A stretch of 10,186 bases of DNA from an uncultured Collinsella sp. (GTDB lineage Bacteria > Actinomycetota > Coriobacteriia > Coriobacteriales > Coriobacteriaceae), in the NCBI GenBank assembly GCA_902464965.1, contig CABQLI010000072.1, positions 1 to 10,186 on the forward strand, read 5' to 3'. Each line of letters opens with the position of its first letter. Position 1 is the first letter of the stretch. The notes beneath the pieces were generated by a model. The model was not told the origin of the DNA. It did no database searches and saw nothing but the letters and a program-made list of their open reading frames with translations. Position numbers and translations under genes: made by a program. Positions 1-6,380 of this stretch are shown here, one piece after another.

Positions 1-1170
1 CGCGTGGGTCGCTACCATGCCGGCATGGGCAACGACGCCCGCCGCCAAAGCCAGCGTGCCTTTATCGACGACGACATTCAGGTGATGGTTGCCACCAACG
101 CCTTTGGCATGGGCATCGACAAGCCCAACGTGCGCTACGTGATCCACAACAACGTGCCCGAGAGCATCGAGGCATACTACCAAGAGGCGGGCCGCGCCGG
201 CCGTGATGGCGACCCGGCAAGCTGCCACTTGCTGTGGAACGGTAACGATTTTCGCATGCGCCGCTTTTTAATCGACCGCGGCGATGCCGCCGATGAGGCG
301 CTTGACGACGAGCAGCGCGCGTGGGCGCTCCAGAATCGATATCGTCTGCTCAGCCAGATGGAGGGCTACTGCAATACCACCGGCTGCCTGCGCGAATACA
401 TGCTGCGCTACTTTGGCGACGAGGCCGCGGCCGAGCATGCCGCGGCCAGTACGGGCGGCACCGCCACGGACGACGTCGAGAGCTGCGGCAACTGCAGCAA
501 CTGCCTCACGCAGTTCGAGGTCGAGGACGTCACCGATATGGCCCGCGCTGCCGTGCGCTATGTGGCCACGCGTCCCATGCGCTTTGGCAAGTCGCTCATC
601 GCCGATGTGCTCCACGGCGGCAACACCGAGCGCATTCGCCAGATGCATCTGGACGAGGACCGCGGCTACGGTGAGCTGTCGAGCGAATCGGTCGGGCGCA
701 TCAAGGACATCATCGGCCAGCTGTGCGGCCGCGGTTATCTGGCCACCTCGCAGGGGCAGTACCCGGTCGTGGGGCTGGGTCCGCGTGCCGTCGAGGTCGA
801 GGATGAGGCGTTTGCCTTTACCGTTAAGCGTCGCGCGTCCAAGCGCAAGGCCTCGGCCCGCGCCCGCCGCGCCGTCGATCTGCTGCGCGAGGAGGCCGAG
901 CTGGATCAGCGCCCACGCGTGGGCGACGATGCCGAGTTGTTCGAGCGCCTGCGTGCCCTGCGCAAGGAGATCTCGACCGAGCTGGAGATGGCGCCGTATA
1001 TGGTCTTTTCCGACAAGGCCCTGCGCGGTCTGTGCCGCCTGCGTCCACAGACGCGCGACGAGCTTATCCAGGTCAACGGCATTGGCGAGAAAAAGGCCGA
1101 CGCCTTTGGCGAGCAGTTTATGGCGGCGATTGAAGAGTTTGAGTCCGAGCATGCACGGGATGGAGCGTAA
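1..1170 (+). CDS. recQ: ATP-dependent DNA helicase RecQ, C-terminal part (5' end outside window)
   Basis: RecQ is a 3'-5' superfamily 2 DNA helicase acting in recombination and repair. The frame is open from base 1, so the N-terminal ATPase domain (Walker A, DEAH box) is missing only because the window starts here. Numbering residues from the GTG codon at base 4, motif V (ATNAFGMGIDKP, 30-41) and the arginine-finger motif VI (QEAGRAGRDG, 60-69) are intact. The RQC zinc site follows as C128, C161, C164 and C167, giving the expected CxxCxxC. The gap between C128 and C161 is 32 residues against 16 in E. coli RecQ, owing to an Ala/Thr-rich insert. A winged-helix region (about 175-260) and a C-terminal HRDC domain (about 308-380, ending in an I-x-G-I-G-E-K-K helix-hairpin-helix-like turn) complete it. 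The stop lies 2 nt before the GntR gene, so the two are probably co-transcribed. Identification is firm. Confidence 0.96.
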   Translation, partial: RVGRYHAGMGNDARRQSQRAFIDDDIQVMVATNAFGMGIDKPNVRYVIHNNVPESIEAYYQEAGRAGRDGDPASCHLLWNGNDFRMRRFLIDRGDAADEALDDEQRAWALQNRYRLLSQMEGYCNTTGCLREYMLRYFGDEAAAEHAAASTGGTATDDVESCGNCSNCLTQFEVEDVTDMARAAVRYVATRPMRFGKSLIADVLHGGNTERIRQMHLDEDRGYGELSSESVGRIKDIIGQLCGRGYLATSQGQYPVVGLGPRAVEVEDEAFAFTVKRRASKRKASARARRAVDLLREEAELDQRPRVGDDAELFERLRALRKEISTELEMAPYMVFSDKALRGLCRLRPQTRDELIQVNGIGEKKADAFGEQFMAAIEEFESEHARDGA

Positions 1171-1172
1171 CG

Positions 1173-1928
1173 ATGGCATTCGACGATAAAACCGAGCGCA
1201 CTGAGGTATCCGCCGTTCCGCTGTACCAGCAGGTTATGGACGACCTAAAGGGCGAGATCGCGCGTGGCGTGTACGCATCCGGCTCGCGCATTCCTTCCGA
1301 GATGGAGCTCGCTAAGTCCTATGGTGTGGGACGCGTCACCGTGCGCCGCGCCATCGAGGAGCTGTCGCGCGCGGGGTATCTCAACCGCCAGCAGGGGAGG
1401 GGCACGTTCGTGTGCGCGCCCAAGCTCAAGCGCAAGATTGTCCAGAAGGGTGACGTTCAGAGCTTTTCCGAGGGTTGCGCTGCCAACGACATGGTGGCCG
1501 GAGCACGCCTGGTGTCGCGCACGGTGGTTGCGGCGACGCGCGAGGACGCGGCGTTTTTTGGGGTGGAACCCGGCTGCGAGCTCATCGTGGTCGAGCGTGT
1601 GCGCACGGCAGACGGCGTGCCCGTCATGCTCGAGAACAACGCCTTTGTGCTGGCTGACCATCCTTATCTGCAGACGCTTGCCGACGAGGACCTCACCGAT
1701 AACTCAATCTTTGCGCTCGTTGCCGAGCATTCGGGCCGCGCGCCGCTCAAATCCGACCCTTGTACCGTGGAGATTGCGCTTGCCGACGCTCAAGTCGCGC
1801 CACTGCTCGAGATCCCGATCGGTGAGCCACTCTTCTATATGGAGGCGTACTTTACCGATGCGGACGAGCGGCCCTTGCTGCTTGGGCGTCAAAAGATCGT
1901 GGGCTCGCGCTACGTGTTCGACATCTAA
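1173..1928 (+). CDS. GntR family transcription regulator, HutC/UTRA type
   Basis: This 251-residue protein is a sugar- or metabolite-responsive repressor of the HutC subfamily. Residues about 16-81 form the GntR winged helix: PLYQQV, then the IPSEMELAKSYGVGRVTVRR helix-turn-helix core, then the wing ending GRGTFV. Residues about 95-247 match a UTRA effector domain (SRTVVAATREDAAFFGVEPG, then a VERVRTADGVPVMLENN strand pair, then a C-terminal GSRYVFDI). The length is normal for the family. The ATG is preceded by TGGAG (1161-1165) with a 7-nt spacer lying inside the end of recQ. The gene is 144 bp upstream of the FrlB-like gene, and repeated sites surround that gene's promoter, so this enzyme is its likely target. 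A FrlR-like role is inferred from position only; the ligand is not readable from the sequence. Confidence 0.93.
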   Translation: MAFDDKTERTEVSAVPLYQQVMDDLKGEIARGVYASGSRIPSEMELAKSYGVGRVTVRRAIEELSRAGYLNRQQGRGTFVCAPKLKRKIVQKGDVQSFSEGCAANDMVAGARLVSRTVVAATREDAAFFGVEPGCELIVVERVRTADGVPVMLENNAFVLADHPYLQTLADEDLTDNSIFALVAEHSGRAPLKSDPCTVEIALADAQVAPLLEIPIGEPLFYMEAYFTDADERPLLLGRQKIVGSRYVFDI

Positions 1929-1937
1929 CATCCACAG

Positions 1938-2018
1938 ATAGAACAACATAGAACAAGTTTGGCGAAATGGCTTCACGAGCGTCATCGTGCGTGCTATAAA
2001 TAGGACAACATAGAACGA
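1938..2018 (+). promoter_or_regulatory. Two operator-like 19-bp repeats bracketing the promoter
   Basis: The sequence ATAGAACAACATAGAACAA (1938-1956) recurs as ATAGGACAACATAGAACGA (2000-2018), with 17 of 19 bases identical. Each copy is itself two ATAGAAC-like heptamers 10 bp apart, one helical turn, giving four half-sites at 1938, 1948, 2000 and 2010. One copy lies just upstream of the -35 and the other overlaps the end of the -10 and the start site, a typical layout for repression, possibly with looping. The GntR regulator encoded immediately upstream is the natural candidate to bind here; that link is inferred. Confidence 0.6.
1972..2000 (+). promoter_or_regulatory. Predicted sigma-A type promoter of the FrlB-like gene
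   Basis: A TTCACG -35 box (1972-1977) and a TATAAA -10 box (1995-2000) are separated by exactly 17 bp. Initiation would fall near 2006-2008, leaving a leader of about 65 nt before the ATG at 2073. This shows that the FrlB-like gene can be transcribed independently of recQ-gntR. The -10 is very good and the -35 is fair. Confidence 0.65.
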
Positions 2019-2072
2019 CAGCAGGTACGATCCGCCGTCGCTCAAAGCCGCCCCACAAGGAGGAACATCAGG

Positions 2073-3041
2073 ATGAACGCACATGATCTGGTTCAGGAAA
2101 TCATCGAGCGCAAGGGCAAGATTGAGAACGTCTTTTGGATTGCTTGTGGCGGTTCGATGATCGACCTGATGCCGGCCAACGAGCTGCTCAAGCGCGAGGC
2201 CACCACGTTTACCTCGACGGTCTACACGGCACGCGAGTTTTGCCTGATGGCCCCCAAGAGCCTTGGCGAGAAGTCGCTCGTTATTGCCTGCAGCCACAGC
2301 GGCAACACGCAAGAGGTCGTCGACGGCTGCGAGATGGCGCTGGCGGCCGGTGCCGAGGTCGTTGCCCTCACCGACTGCGAGGGCTCCAAGATCGACAACG
2401 GCAAGTGGACCACCTGGGTCTACCCCTGGGGCGAGGGCGTGCCGCAGGCCGAGGTGCCTCAGGGCATCGGCGCTCTGATCGCCGCCGAGCTGCTCGACCA
2501 GCAGGAAGGCTACGAGGCACTCGCCGACATGTACGAGGGCCTAAAGCAGATGGATGCGCTGCTGCCCGCCGCCCGCGAGAAGGTCAACGCCGAGCTGGGC
2601 GATCGCTTTGCCGAGCTCTGCCAGCAGCACAAGTTCTTCTATATCCTTGGTTCCGGCCCCAACTTTAGCCAGACCTATGCCATGGCCATCTGCTCGCTCA
2701 TGGAGATGCAGTGGCAGCACTGCTGCTACATCCACTCCGGCGAGTACTTCCACGGCCCCTTCGAGGCCACCGAGCCCGGCGTGTTCTACTTTGTGCAGCT
2801 CGGATCGGGCGAGTGCCGCCCCATGGAGGAGCGCGCGTTGGCGTTCCTCAACACGCATACCGATACGGTAATGGTGCTCGATGCACTCGAGTACGGCGTG
2901 GGCGAGGTGCCCGCCAGCGTGCGTTCGTACCTGGAGCCGATCTTCTTCTACAACATGAGCTGCGAGCTGCGCGCCGCCCGCGGAAAGGTGTTCGACCACA
3001 GCCCTGAGATTCGTCGCTACATGGGCATCGAGCAGTACTAA
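2073..3041 (+). CDS. FrlB-like SIS-domain fructosamine-6-phosphate deglycase / sugar-phosphate isomerase
   Basis: The 322-residue protein has two SIS (sugar isomerase) domains. The first contains FWIACGGSMID (21-31) and the phosphate-binding IACSHSGNTQEVV (71-83). The second contains YILGSGPNFSQ (190-200) and the motif SGEYFHGPFEATEPGVF (222-238). That last motif and the C-terminal PEIRRYMGIEQY closely resemble E. coli FrlB, which splits fructoselysine-6-phosphate into lysine and glucose-6-phosphate in the cytoplasm. E224, H227 and H309 are plausible catalytic residues by analogy. A strong AAGGAGG site (2057-2063) lies 9 nt before the ATG. No fructoselysine kinase, second deglycase or transporter adjoins the gene, so the substrate (fructoselysine-, glucoselysine- or fructose-asparagine-phosphate, or another amino sugar phosphate) is open. 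The family assignment is sure; the exact substrate is not. Confidence 0.88.
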   Translation: MNAHDLVQEIIERKGKIENVFWIACGGSMIDLMPANELLKREATTFTSTVYTAREFCLMAPKSLGEKSLVIACSHSGNTQEVVDGCEMALAAGAEVVALTDCEGSKIDNGKWTTWVYPWGEGVPQAEVPQGIGALIAAELLDQQEGYEALADMYEGLKQMDALLPAAREKVNAELGDRFAELCQQHKFFYILGSGPNFSQTYAMAICSLMEMQWQHCCYIHSGEYFHGPFEATEPGVFYFVQLGSGECRPMEERALAFLNTHTDTVMVLDALEYGVGEVPASVRSYLEPIFFYNMSCELRAARGKVFDHSPEIRRYMGIEQY

Positions 3042-3090
3042 GTAACGGGAAAAGTATTCACCTTCGATTCGCAGGGGCACTGCGTGAGTC

Positions 3091-3134
3091 AAAAAAAGCG
3101 GGCCGCGCCGGTGGGTTTCCGGCGCGGCCCGCTT
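3091..3134 (-). terminator. Strong intrinsic terminator of the dehydrogenase gene
   Basis: A perfect 16-bp stem (3096-3111 with 3119-3134, core GCGGGCCGCGCCGG) encloses a 7-nt loop. An A7 run at 3091-3097 becomes the U tract when read on the minus strand, so the terminator is oriented for the dehydrogenase gene ending at 3176. Read from the plus strand the stem is not followed by T residues, so it may only weakly stop transcripts of the convergent FrlB-like gene. Confidence 0.9.
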
Positions 3135-3175
3135 AGTATCGCGCATAGATTCGCAAGGTTGCGGTAGCCAGCGGC

Positions 3176-4153
3176 TTACTTGACGTCGTAGGCCTCGGCA
3201 TCCCACCAGTCGAGCTGGGCGATGTTGTCGCGGATGTGCTGGCAGCTCTTGTGGAAGCCTTCGAGCTCGTACTCGGAAAGGTCGAGCGTGTAGACCTCCT
3301 CGACGCCCTCGGCACCGATCACGCACGGCAGGGAGGTAAAGATACCCTCCTCGCCATACTGGCCGGTCATAAGCGTAGAGGCCGAAAGCACGGCGTGCTC
3401 GTTGTGCAGCACGGCGGCGCAGACGCGCGCGGCGGAGTTGGCGACGGCGTACTCGGTGCACTGCTTGCCCTGGTAGGTCACATAGCCGCCCTTGCGTGCG
3501 AGCTCCTCGACCTCCATGTGGTCGAAGGCGTACTTGTCAGGGTTCTCGGCCTGAAGCTCGTTAAGGCTCTTGCCGGCGATGGTTGCGGCCTTAAAGGCGG
3601 CAAGCTGGCTAAAGCCGTGCTCGCCGATCATGTAGGCGTCGATGGACTTGGGGCTCACGCCGACCTTCTTGGAGATCTCGGTGCGCAGGCGGGCGGAGTC
3701 CAGGCCGCAGCCCGAGCCGATGATCTTCTTGGGATCGTAGCCGGTCAGGTGCCACAGCTCGGTGCACACGACGTCGCAGGGGTTGGAGATGCTCACGAAG
3801 ATGCCGTCAAAGCCGGCGTCGACGATGCGCTTGGCAAAGGTGCGGGCGGCGTCGGTGGTAAAGAACAGCTCGCCGTCGCGGTTGCCGGCGGCCAGCGCGA
3901 CCTTGCCGGCGGCGTTGACGATGACGTCGCAGCAGGCCAGCTCCTCGTAGTGGTCGTAGCAGTTGACGATTTTGGTGTTGTACGGGACAAACGAAAGGGA
4001 GTCGCGCAGGTCCTGGACCTCGGACGTCACCTTGGCCTCGTTGATATCGCACAGGTACAGCTCATCGGCAATGCCCTGCATGAGCAGGCTGTTGGCGACA
4101 TGTGCTCCTACGTGGCCCTGGCCGACCACACCGATCTTACGCGTCTGGTACAT
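3176..4153 (-). CDS. L-lactate / L-2-hydroxyisocaproate dehydrogenase family protein
   Basis: This is an NAD-dependent 2-hydroxyacid dehydrogenase of the LDH/MDH superfamily, 325 residues from the chosen start. Visible features are the Rossmann motif VGQGHVG (10-16), D36 favouring NAD over NADP, N124 in ISNPCDVV, the catalytic pair D152 and H179 (IGEHGFSQ), and substrate-binding R155 (LDSARLR). The segment ARKGGYVTYQGK...YAVANSAARV (219-244) is close to Lactobacillus L-2-hydroxyisocaproate dehydrogenase. The mobile loop after AAGK (81-96) lacks an obvious Gln (lactate) or Arg (malate) selector, so a branched 2-oxo acid is as likely as pyruvate. An upstream in-frame ATG at 4246 would add 31 residues before the Rossmann strand. 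The ATG at 4153 is preferred because AAAGGA sits 7 nt before it and the -10 box lies inside the longer version. Confidence 0.9.
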   Translation of the reverse strand: MYQTRKIGVVGQGHVGAHVANSLLMQGIADELYLCDINEAKVTSEVQDLRDSLSFVPYNTKIVNCYDHYEELACCDVIVNAAGKVALAAGNRDGELFFTTDAARTFAKRIVDAGFDGIFVSISNPCDVVCTELWHLTGYDPKKIIGSGCGLDSARLRTEISKKVGVSPKSIDAYMIGEHGFSQLAAFKAATIAGKSLNELQAENPDKYAFDHMEVEELARKGGYVTYQGKQCTEYAVANSAARVCAAVLHNEHAVLSASTLMTGQYGEEGIFTSLPCVIGAEGVEEVYTLDLSEYELEGFHKSCQHIRDNIAQLDWWDAEAYDVK

Positions 4154-4190
4154 ATACGTATCCTTTCGGCCGAGTTTTTCGCGTCGAACC

Positions 4191-4196
4191 ATTGTA
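4191..4196 (-). promoter_or_regulatory. Predicted -10 element of the dehydrogenase gene
   Basis: Read on the minus strand this is TACAAT, five of six matches to TATAAT, 37 nt upstream of the ATG at 4153. I see no convincing -35 at 16-18 bp, so the promoter may depend on an activator or be weaker than the box suggests. Confidence 0.45.
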
Positions 4197-4287
4197 GCGT
4201 CCTGCTGCCACTTTGCTAGGCTAAAGCGCCGTAGATTTTTGGACATGCCTTAATCTCTACTTTTGGAGTGATTTGGGCCGCTGACGG

Positions 4288-4302
4288 CATCGCTGGGCGA
4301 TG
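4288..4302. promoter_or_regulatory. Short palindrome in the divergent dehydrogenase-metA interval
   Basis: CATCGC and GCGATG are separated by TGG, forming a 15-bp perfect dyad 62 bp upstream of the metA start. It could be an operator for metA or a small hairpin. The interval (4154-4363) shows no SAM-riboswitch or T-box architecture that I can recognise, and no strong plus-strand promoter beyond a weak TACCAT at 4330-4335. A dyad this short could occur by chance. Confidence 0.25.
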
Positions 4303-4363
4303 TGCTCGCGCGGATGGGGCCGGTCGTTGTACCATAGCTGCAACTGACTCGTAAGGAGCATTC

Positions 4364-5290
4364 ATGCCCATTCGCATTCCCGACGCCCTCCCTGCCGCCG
4401 CGCAGCTCGAGAGCGAGAACATCTTTGTCATGACCGAGTACCGCGCGCTGCACCAGGACATCCGTCCGCTGCGCGTGCTCATCCTCAACCTCATGCCCAC
4501 CAAGATTGCCACCGAGACGCAGATCATGCGCAAGCTCTCCAACACACCGCTGCAGGTGGAGGTGGACCTGCTGCGCACTAAAACGCACGAGGCCACGCAC
4601 GTGAGCGCCGGCCACCTGGAGACGTTCTACCGCACGTTCGACGACATCCGCGACATCCACTACGACGGCCTGATCATCACGGGCGCGCCGGTGGAACAGA
4701 TGCCGTTCGAGGAGGTCGACTACTGGCCCGAGCTCTGCCAGATCATGGATTGGTCCACCACGCACGTGCACTCTACGCTGCACATTTGTTGGGGCGCGCA
4801 GGCGGGGCTCTACCATCATTACGGTATCCAGAAGTACGACCTGCCGGCAAAGGCGAGCGGTGTGTTCGAGCATTATCTGGTGAAGCCGCAAAGCCCGCTG
4901 GTCCGCGGCTTTGACGACCATTTCTATGCCGTGCATTCGCGCAACACCGATGTGCGCCGCGAGGACGTAGAGGCCGAGCCGCAGCTTGAGGTCGTGGCCG
5001 TGTCCGACGAGGTGGGCCTGTACATCGTCAAGTCGACCGACAGCCGCCGCTTCTTTGTCTTTGGCCATCCCGAGTACGACACCGACACGTTGCGCCTGGA
5101 GTACGAGCGCGACGTGAAGCGCGGCCTCAACCCCCAGGTGCCGGCGCATTACTTCCCGGGTGACGACCCCACCGCCGAGCCGCGCAACGTCTGGCGCAGC
5201 CAGGCTCAGCTGCTCTACACCAACTGGCTCAACTACTACGTCTACCAGACCACGCCATACGACCTGGCCCGCGCCGGCGAGGAGCACTAG
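4364..5290 (+). CDS. metA: Homoserine O-acyltransferase MetA, predicted acetyl-CoA specific
   Basis: MetA activates the hydroxyl of L-homoserine with an acyl-CoA, the first committed step of methionine synthesis in the cytoplasm. The 308-residue protein aligns without gaps to E. coli MetA over most of its length (MPIRIPDALP start, RPLRVLILNLMPTKIATE, TGAPVEQMPFEEVDYWPE, WLNYYVYQTTPYDL end). The catalytic triad falls at the E. coli numbers: nucleophile C142 (HICWGAQAG), H235 and E237 (FGHPEYD). Residue 111 is Glu, as in acetyl-CoA-using MetA proteins, where E. coli, which uses succinyl-CoA, has Gly. The product is therefore probably O-acetylhomoserine. AAGGAG (4353-4358) lies 5 nt before the ATG. 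No sulfhydrylase or other methionine gene adjoins it; the next gene is convergent. Confidence 0.96.
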   Translation: MPIRIPDALPAAAQLESENIFVMTEYRALHQDIRPLRVLILNLMPTKIATETQIMRKLSNTPLQVEVDLLRTKTHEATHVSAGHLETFYRTFDDIRDIHYDGLIITGAPVEQMPFEEVDYWPELCQIMDWSTTHVHSTLHICWGAQAGLYHHYGIQKYDLPAKASGVFEHYLVKPQSPLVRGFDDHFYAVHSRNTDVRREDVEAEPQLEVVAVSDEVGLYIVKSTDSRRFFVFGHPEYDTDTLRLEYERDVKRGLNPQVPAHYFPGDDPTAEPRNVWRSQAQLLYTNWLNYYVYQTTPYDLARAGEEH

Positions 5291-5313
5291 GCTGTCGGGA
5301 GGTACGCTGGCAT

Positions 5314-5910
5314 TTAGGCGCTGACGATGCTGGGCAGTGGCAGATCGTGGGCGTCGGTGGGAACGTGGTCGACGCGCTGTTCGTCAAAGGCGATGCCGAT
5401 GATTTGGCATGCGGGCGAGAGCATGGGCAGGTAGCGGTCGTAGCAGCCTCCGCCGTAGCCCAGGCGCGCACCGGTTCGGTCGAAAGCCACGAGCGGCACC
5501 ACAACCATGTCGAGAGCCTTGGCGGGCACGATGGGGAAGTGGTCGCTGTCGACGTCCGTGGCTGCGAAGGCCCGCGTAGGGTGGGCGATAAACGGGGCCT
5601 CGGACGCATTGCCGGCAGAGACTGCCCGCATGCACATGCGCTGGCCACAAGCCATGGCGTCTGTTGCCGAGAGCATGCACGGATAGGCTACGCGCCAGCC
5701 CCGCGCGACGGCCGCGGCGGCAAACGCGGCGGGGTCGACCTCGGAACCCATGGCGGCATAGACGGCAACGGTGCGTTGGCCCGTAGTGTCGCTGGACTCC
5801 ATCAGCTCAACAAGCCGTGCGCATACAACAGCAGACTTCGCTGCCCGAACATCCAGATCAATAGCATCGCGCCGAGCAATCACCGCCCGCCGCAACTCAG
5901 CCTTATCCAT
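5314..5910 (-). CDS. 5-formyltetrahydrofolate cyclo-ligase
   Basis: This enzyme (5,10-methenyltetrahydrofolate synthetase) uses ATP to convert 5-formyl-THF to 5,10-methenyl-THF and returns a stored folate form to one-carbon metabolism. The 198-residue protein has the usual order: an N-terminal basic helix (MDKAELRRAVIARRDAI), YAAMGSEVDP (51-60), the VVVPLVAFD strand (137-144) and the nucleotide/phosphate-binding signature GYGGGCYDRYL (151-161). Length is normal. An in-frame ATG at 5937 would add nine residues, but AGGAGG (minus strand, 5916-5921) sits 5 nt before the ATG at 5910, so that start is chosen. The stop is 23 bp from the metA stop, convergent, with no clear terminator between them. 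The leader carries a repeat element (5933-5972). Confidence 0.93.
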   Translation of the reverse strand: MDKAELRRAVIARRDAIDLDVRAAKSAVVCARLVELMESSDTTGQRTVAVYAAMGSEVDPAAFAAAAVARGWRVAYPCMLSATDAMACGQRMCMRAVSAGNASEAPFIAHPTRAFAATDVDSDHFPIVPAKALDMVVVPLVAFDRTGARLGYGGGCYDRYLPMLSPACQIIGIAFDEQRVDHVPTDAHDLPLPSIVSA

Positions 5911-5932
5911 CCCAGCCTCCTCTAGCAAACCC

Positions 5933-5972
5933 GCCAAAAAGGGACAGGTTTATTTTGGCAGGTTTTATCTGG
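5933..5972. repeat. Repeat element in the leader of the folate cyclo-ligase gene
   Basis: A tandem pair, CAGGTTTATTTTGG (5945-5958) and CAGGTTTTATCTGG (5959-5972), matches at 11 of 14 positions. It overlaps a 7-bp inverted repeat, GCCAAAA (5933-5939) with TTTTGGC (5953-5959). The GGGACAGG inside it (5941-5948) is the reverse complement of CCTGTCCC at 6012-6019 in the neighbouring palindrome. It looks like one end of a degenerate intergenic repeat. It carries no clear promoter for the minus-strand gene. Confidence 0.5.
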
Positions 5973-5993
5973 GCAAACGCGATGGATTCACCC

Positions 5994-6034
5994 CAAACCA
6001 CCACAAAGGTGCCTGTCCCCTTTGTGGTGGTTTG
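5994..6034. repeat. REP-like palindrome, copy A (downstream of hicB)
   Basis: A perfect 16-bp inverted repeat (5994-6009 with 6019-6034, arm CAAACCACCACAAAGG) has a 9-nt loop containing CCTGTCC. It starts 17 bp past the hicB stop and could act as a processing or termination hairpin, but no U tract follows on the minus strand. A related, decayed copy in the same orientation is at 6732-6770, on the other side of hicAB. Confidence 0.75.
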
Positions 6035-6050
6035 AGCCTAGGCGTTAATG

Positions 6051-6380
6051 CTATAACGCCGCAGCAATTGCTTCAGTCACAAACTTATTGAGTGACTCAC
6101 CCTTCTTTGCCGCTGCCAGTGCTGCTTGCTTATGAAGCTCGGAACCCGTTCTTACGTTGAACGAGCCCTTAAAAGCCCGCTCGGGTTCCTTGCCCTTCTC
6201 GGCGCAAAACTCAAGGTAATCGTCGACGGCGTCGTGGAAGCATTGCTCCACCTCTTCAGCTGTGGAGCCTTCAAATACGATTGCGTCCCTAATGCCGGTG
6301 ACCATACCTGTTAGCACATGCTGTTCGGCATCGAACTCGACTGGGGCGAAATAACCCTTGTATGCCAAAACGTTACTCAT
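6051..6380 (-). CDS. hicB: HicB family antitoxin
   Basis: HicB neutralises the HicA mRNA interferase by direct binding and represses the operon. The 109-residue protein has the two expected parts. The first is an N-terminal HicB fold (about 1-65, with YKGYFAPVEFDAEQHVLTGMV, then AIVFEGSTAEEVEQCFHDAVDDYLEFC). The second is a C-terminal ribbon-helix-helix arm (about 70-109, GSFNVRTGSELHKQAALAAAKKGESLNKFVTEAI) for DNA binding. The ATG at 6380 is preferred over one at 6395 because GGAGG (6386-6390) lies 5 nt upstream. It overlaps the end of hicA by 8 nt, so the two are translationally coupled. The order toxin first, antitoxin second is the usual one for hicAB. Confidence 0.9.
   Translation of the reverse strand: MSNVLAYKGYFAPVEFDAEQHVLTGMVTGIRDAIVFEGSTAEEVEQCFHDAVDDYLEFCAEKGKEPERAFKGSFNVRTGSELHKQAALAAAKKGESLNKFVTEAIAAAL

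Noticed and set aside
3236..4219. A long plus-strand open frame opposite the dehydrogenase gene
   Set aside because: It is an antisense shadow; the minus-strand frame holds all the LDH family motifs and a good ribosome site.
4154..4246. A 31-residue N-terminal extension of the dehydrogenase
   Set aside because: The extra residues precede the Rossmann strand, lack homology, and cover the predicted -10 box. The internal ATG at 4153 has a well-placed AAAGGA.
4154..4363. SAM or other riboswitch in front of metA
   Set aside because: No conserved S-box or SAM-II type core or terminator pair is seen; only a 15-bp dyad is present.
5938..6050. THF riboswitch or 6S-like RNA near the folate cyclo-ligase gene
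   Set aside because: The interval consists of repeat-type hairpins. No THF riboswitch core is recognised, and the sequence resembles the repeat on the far side of hicAB.
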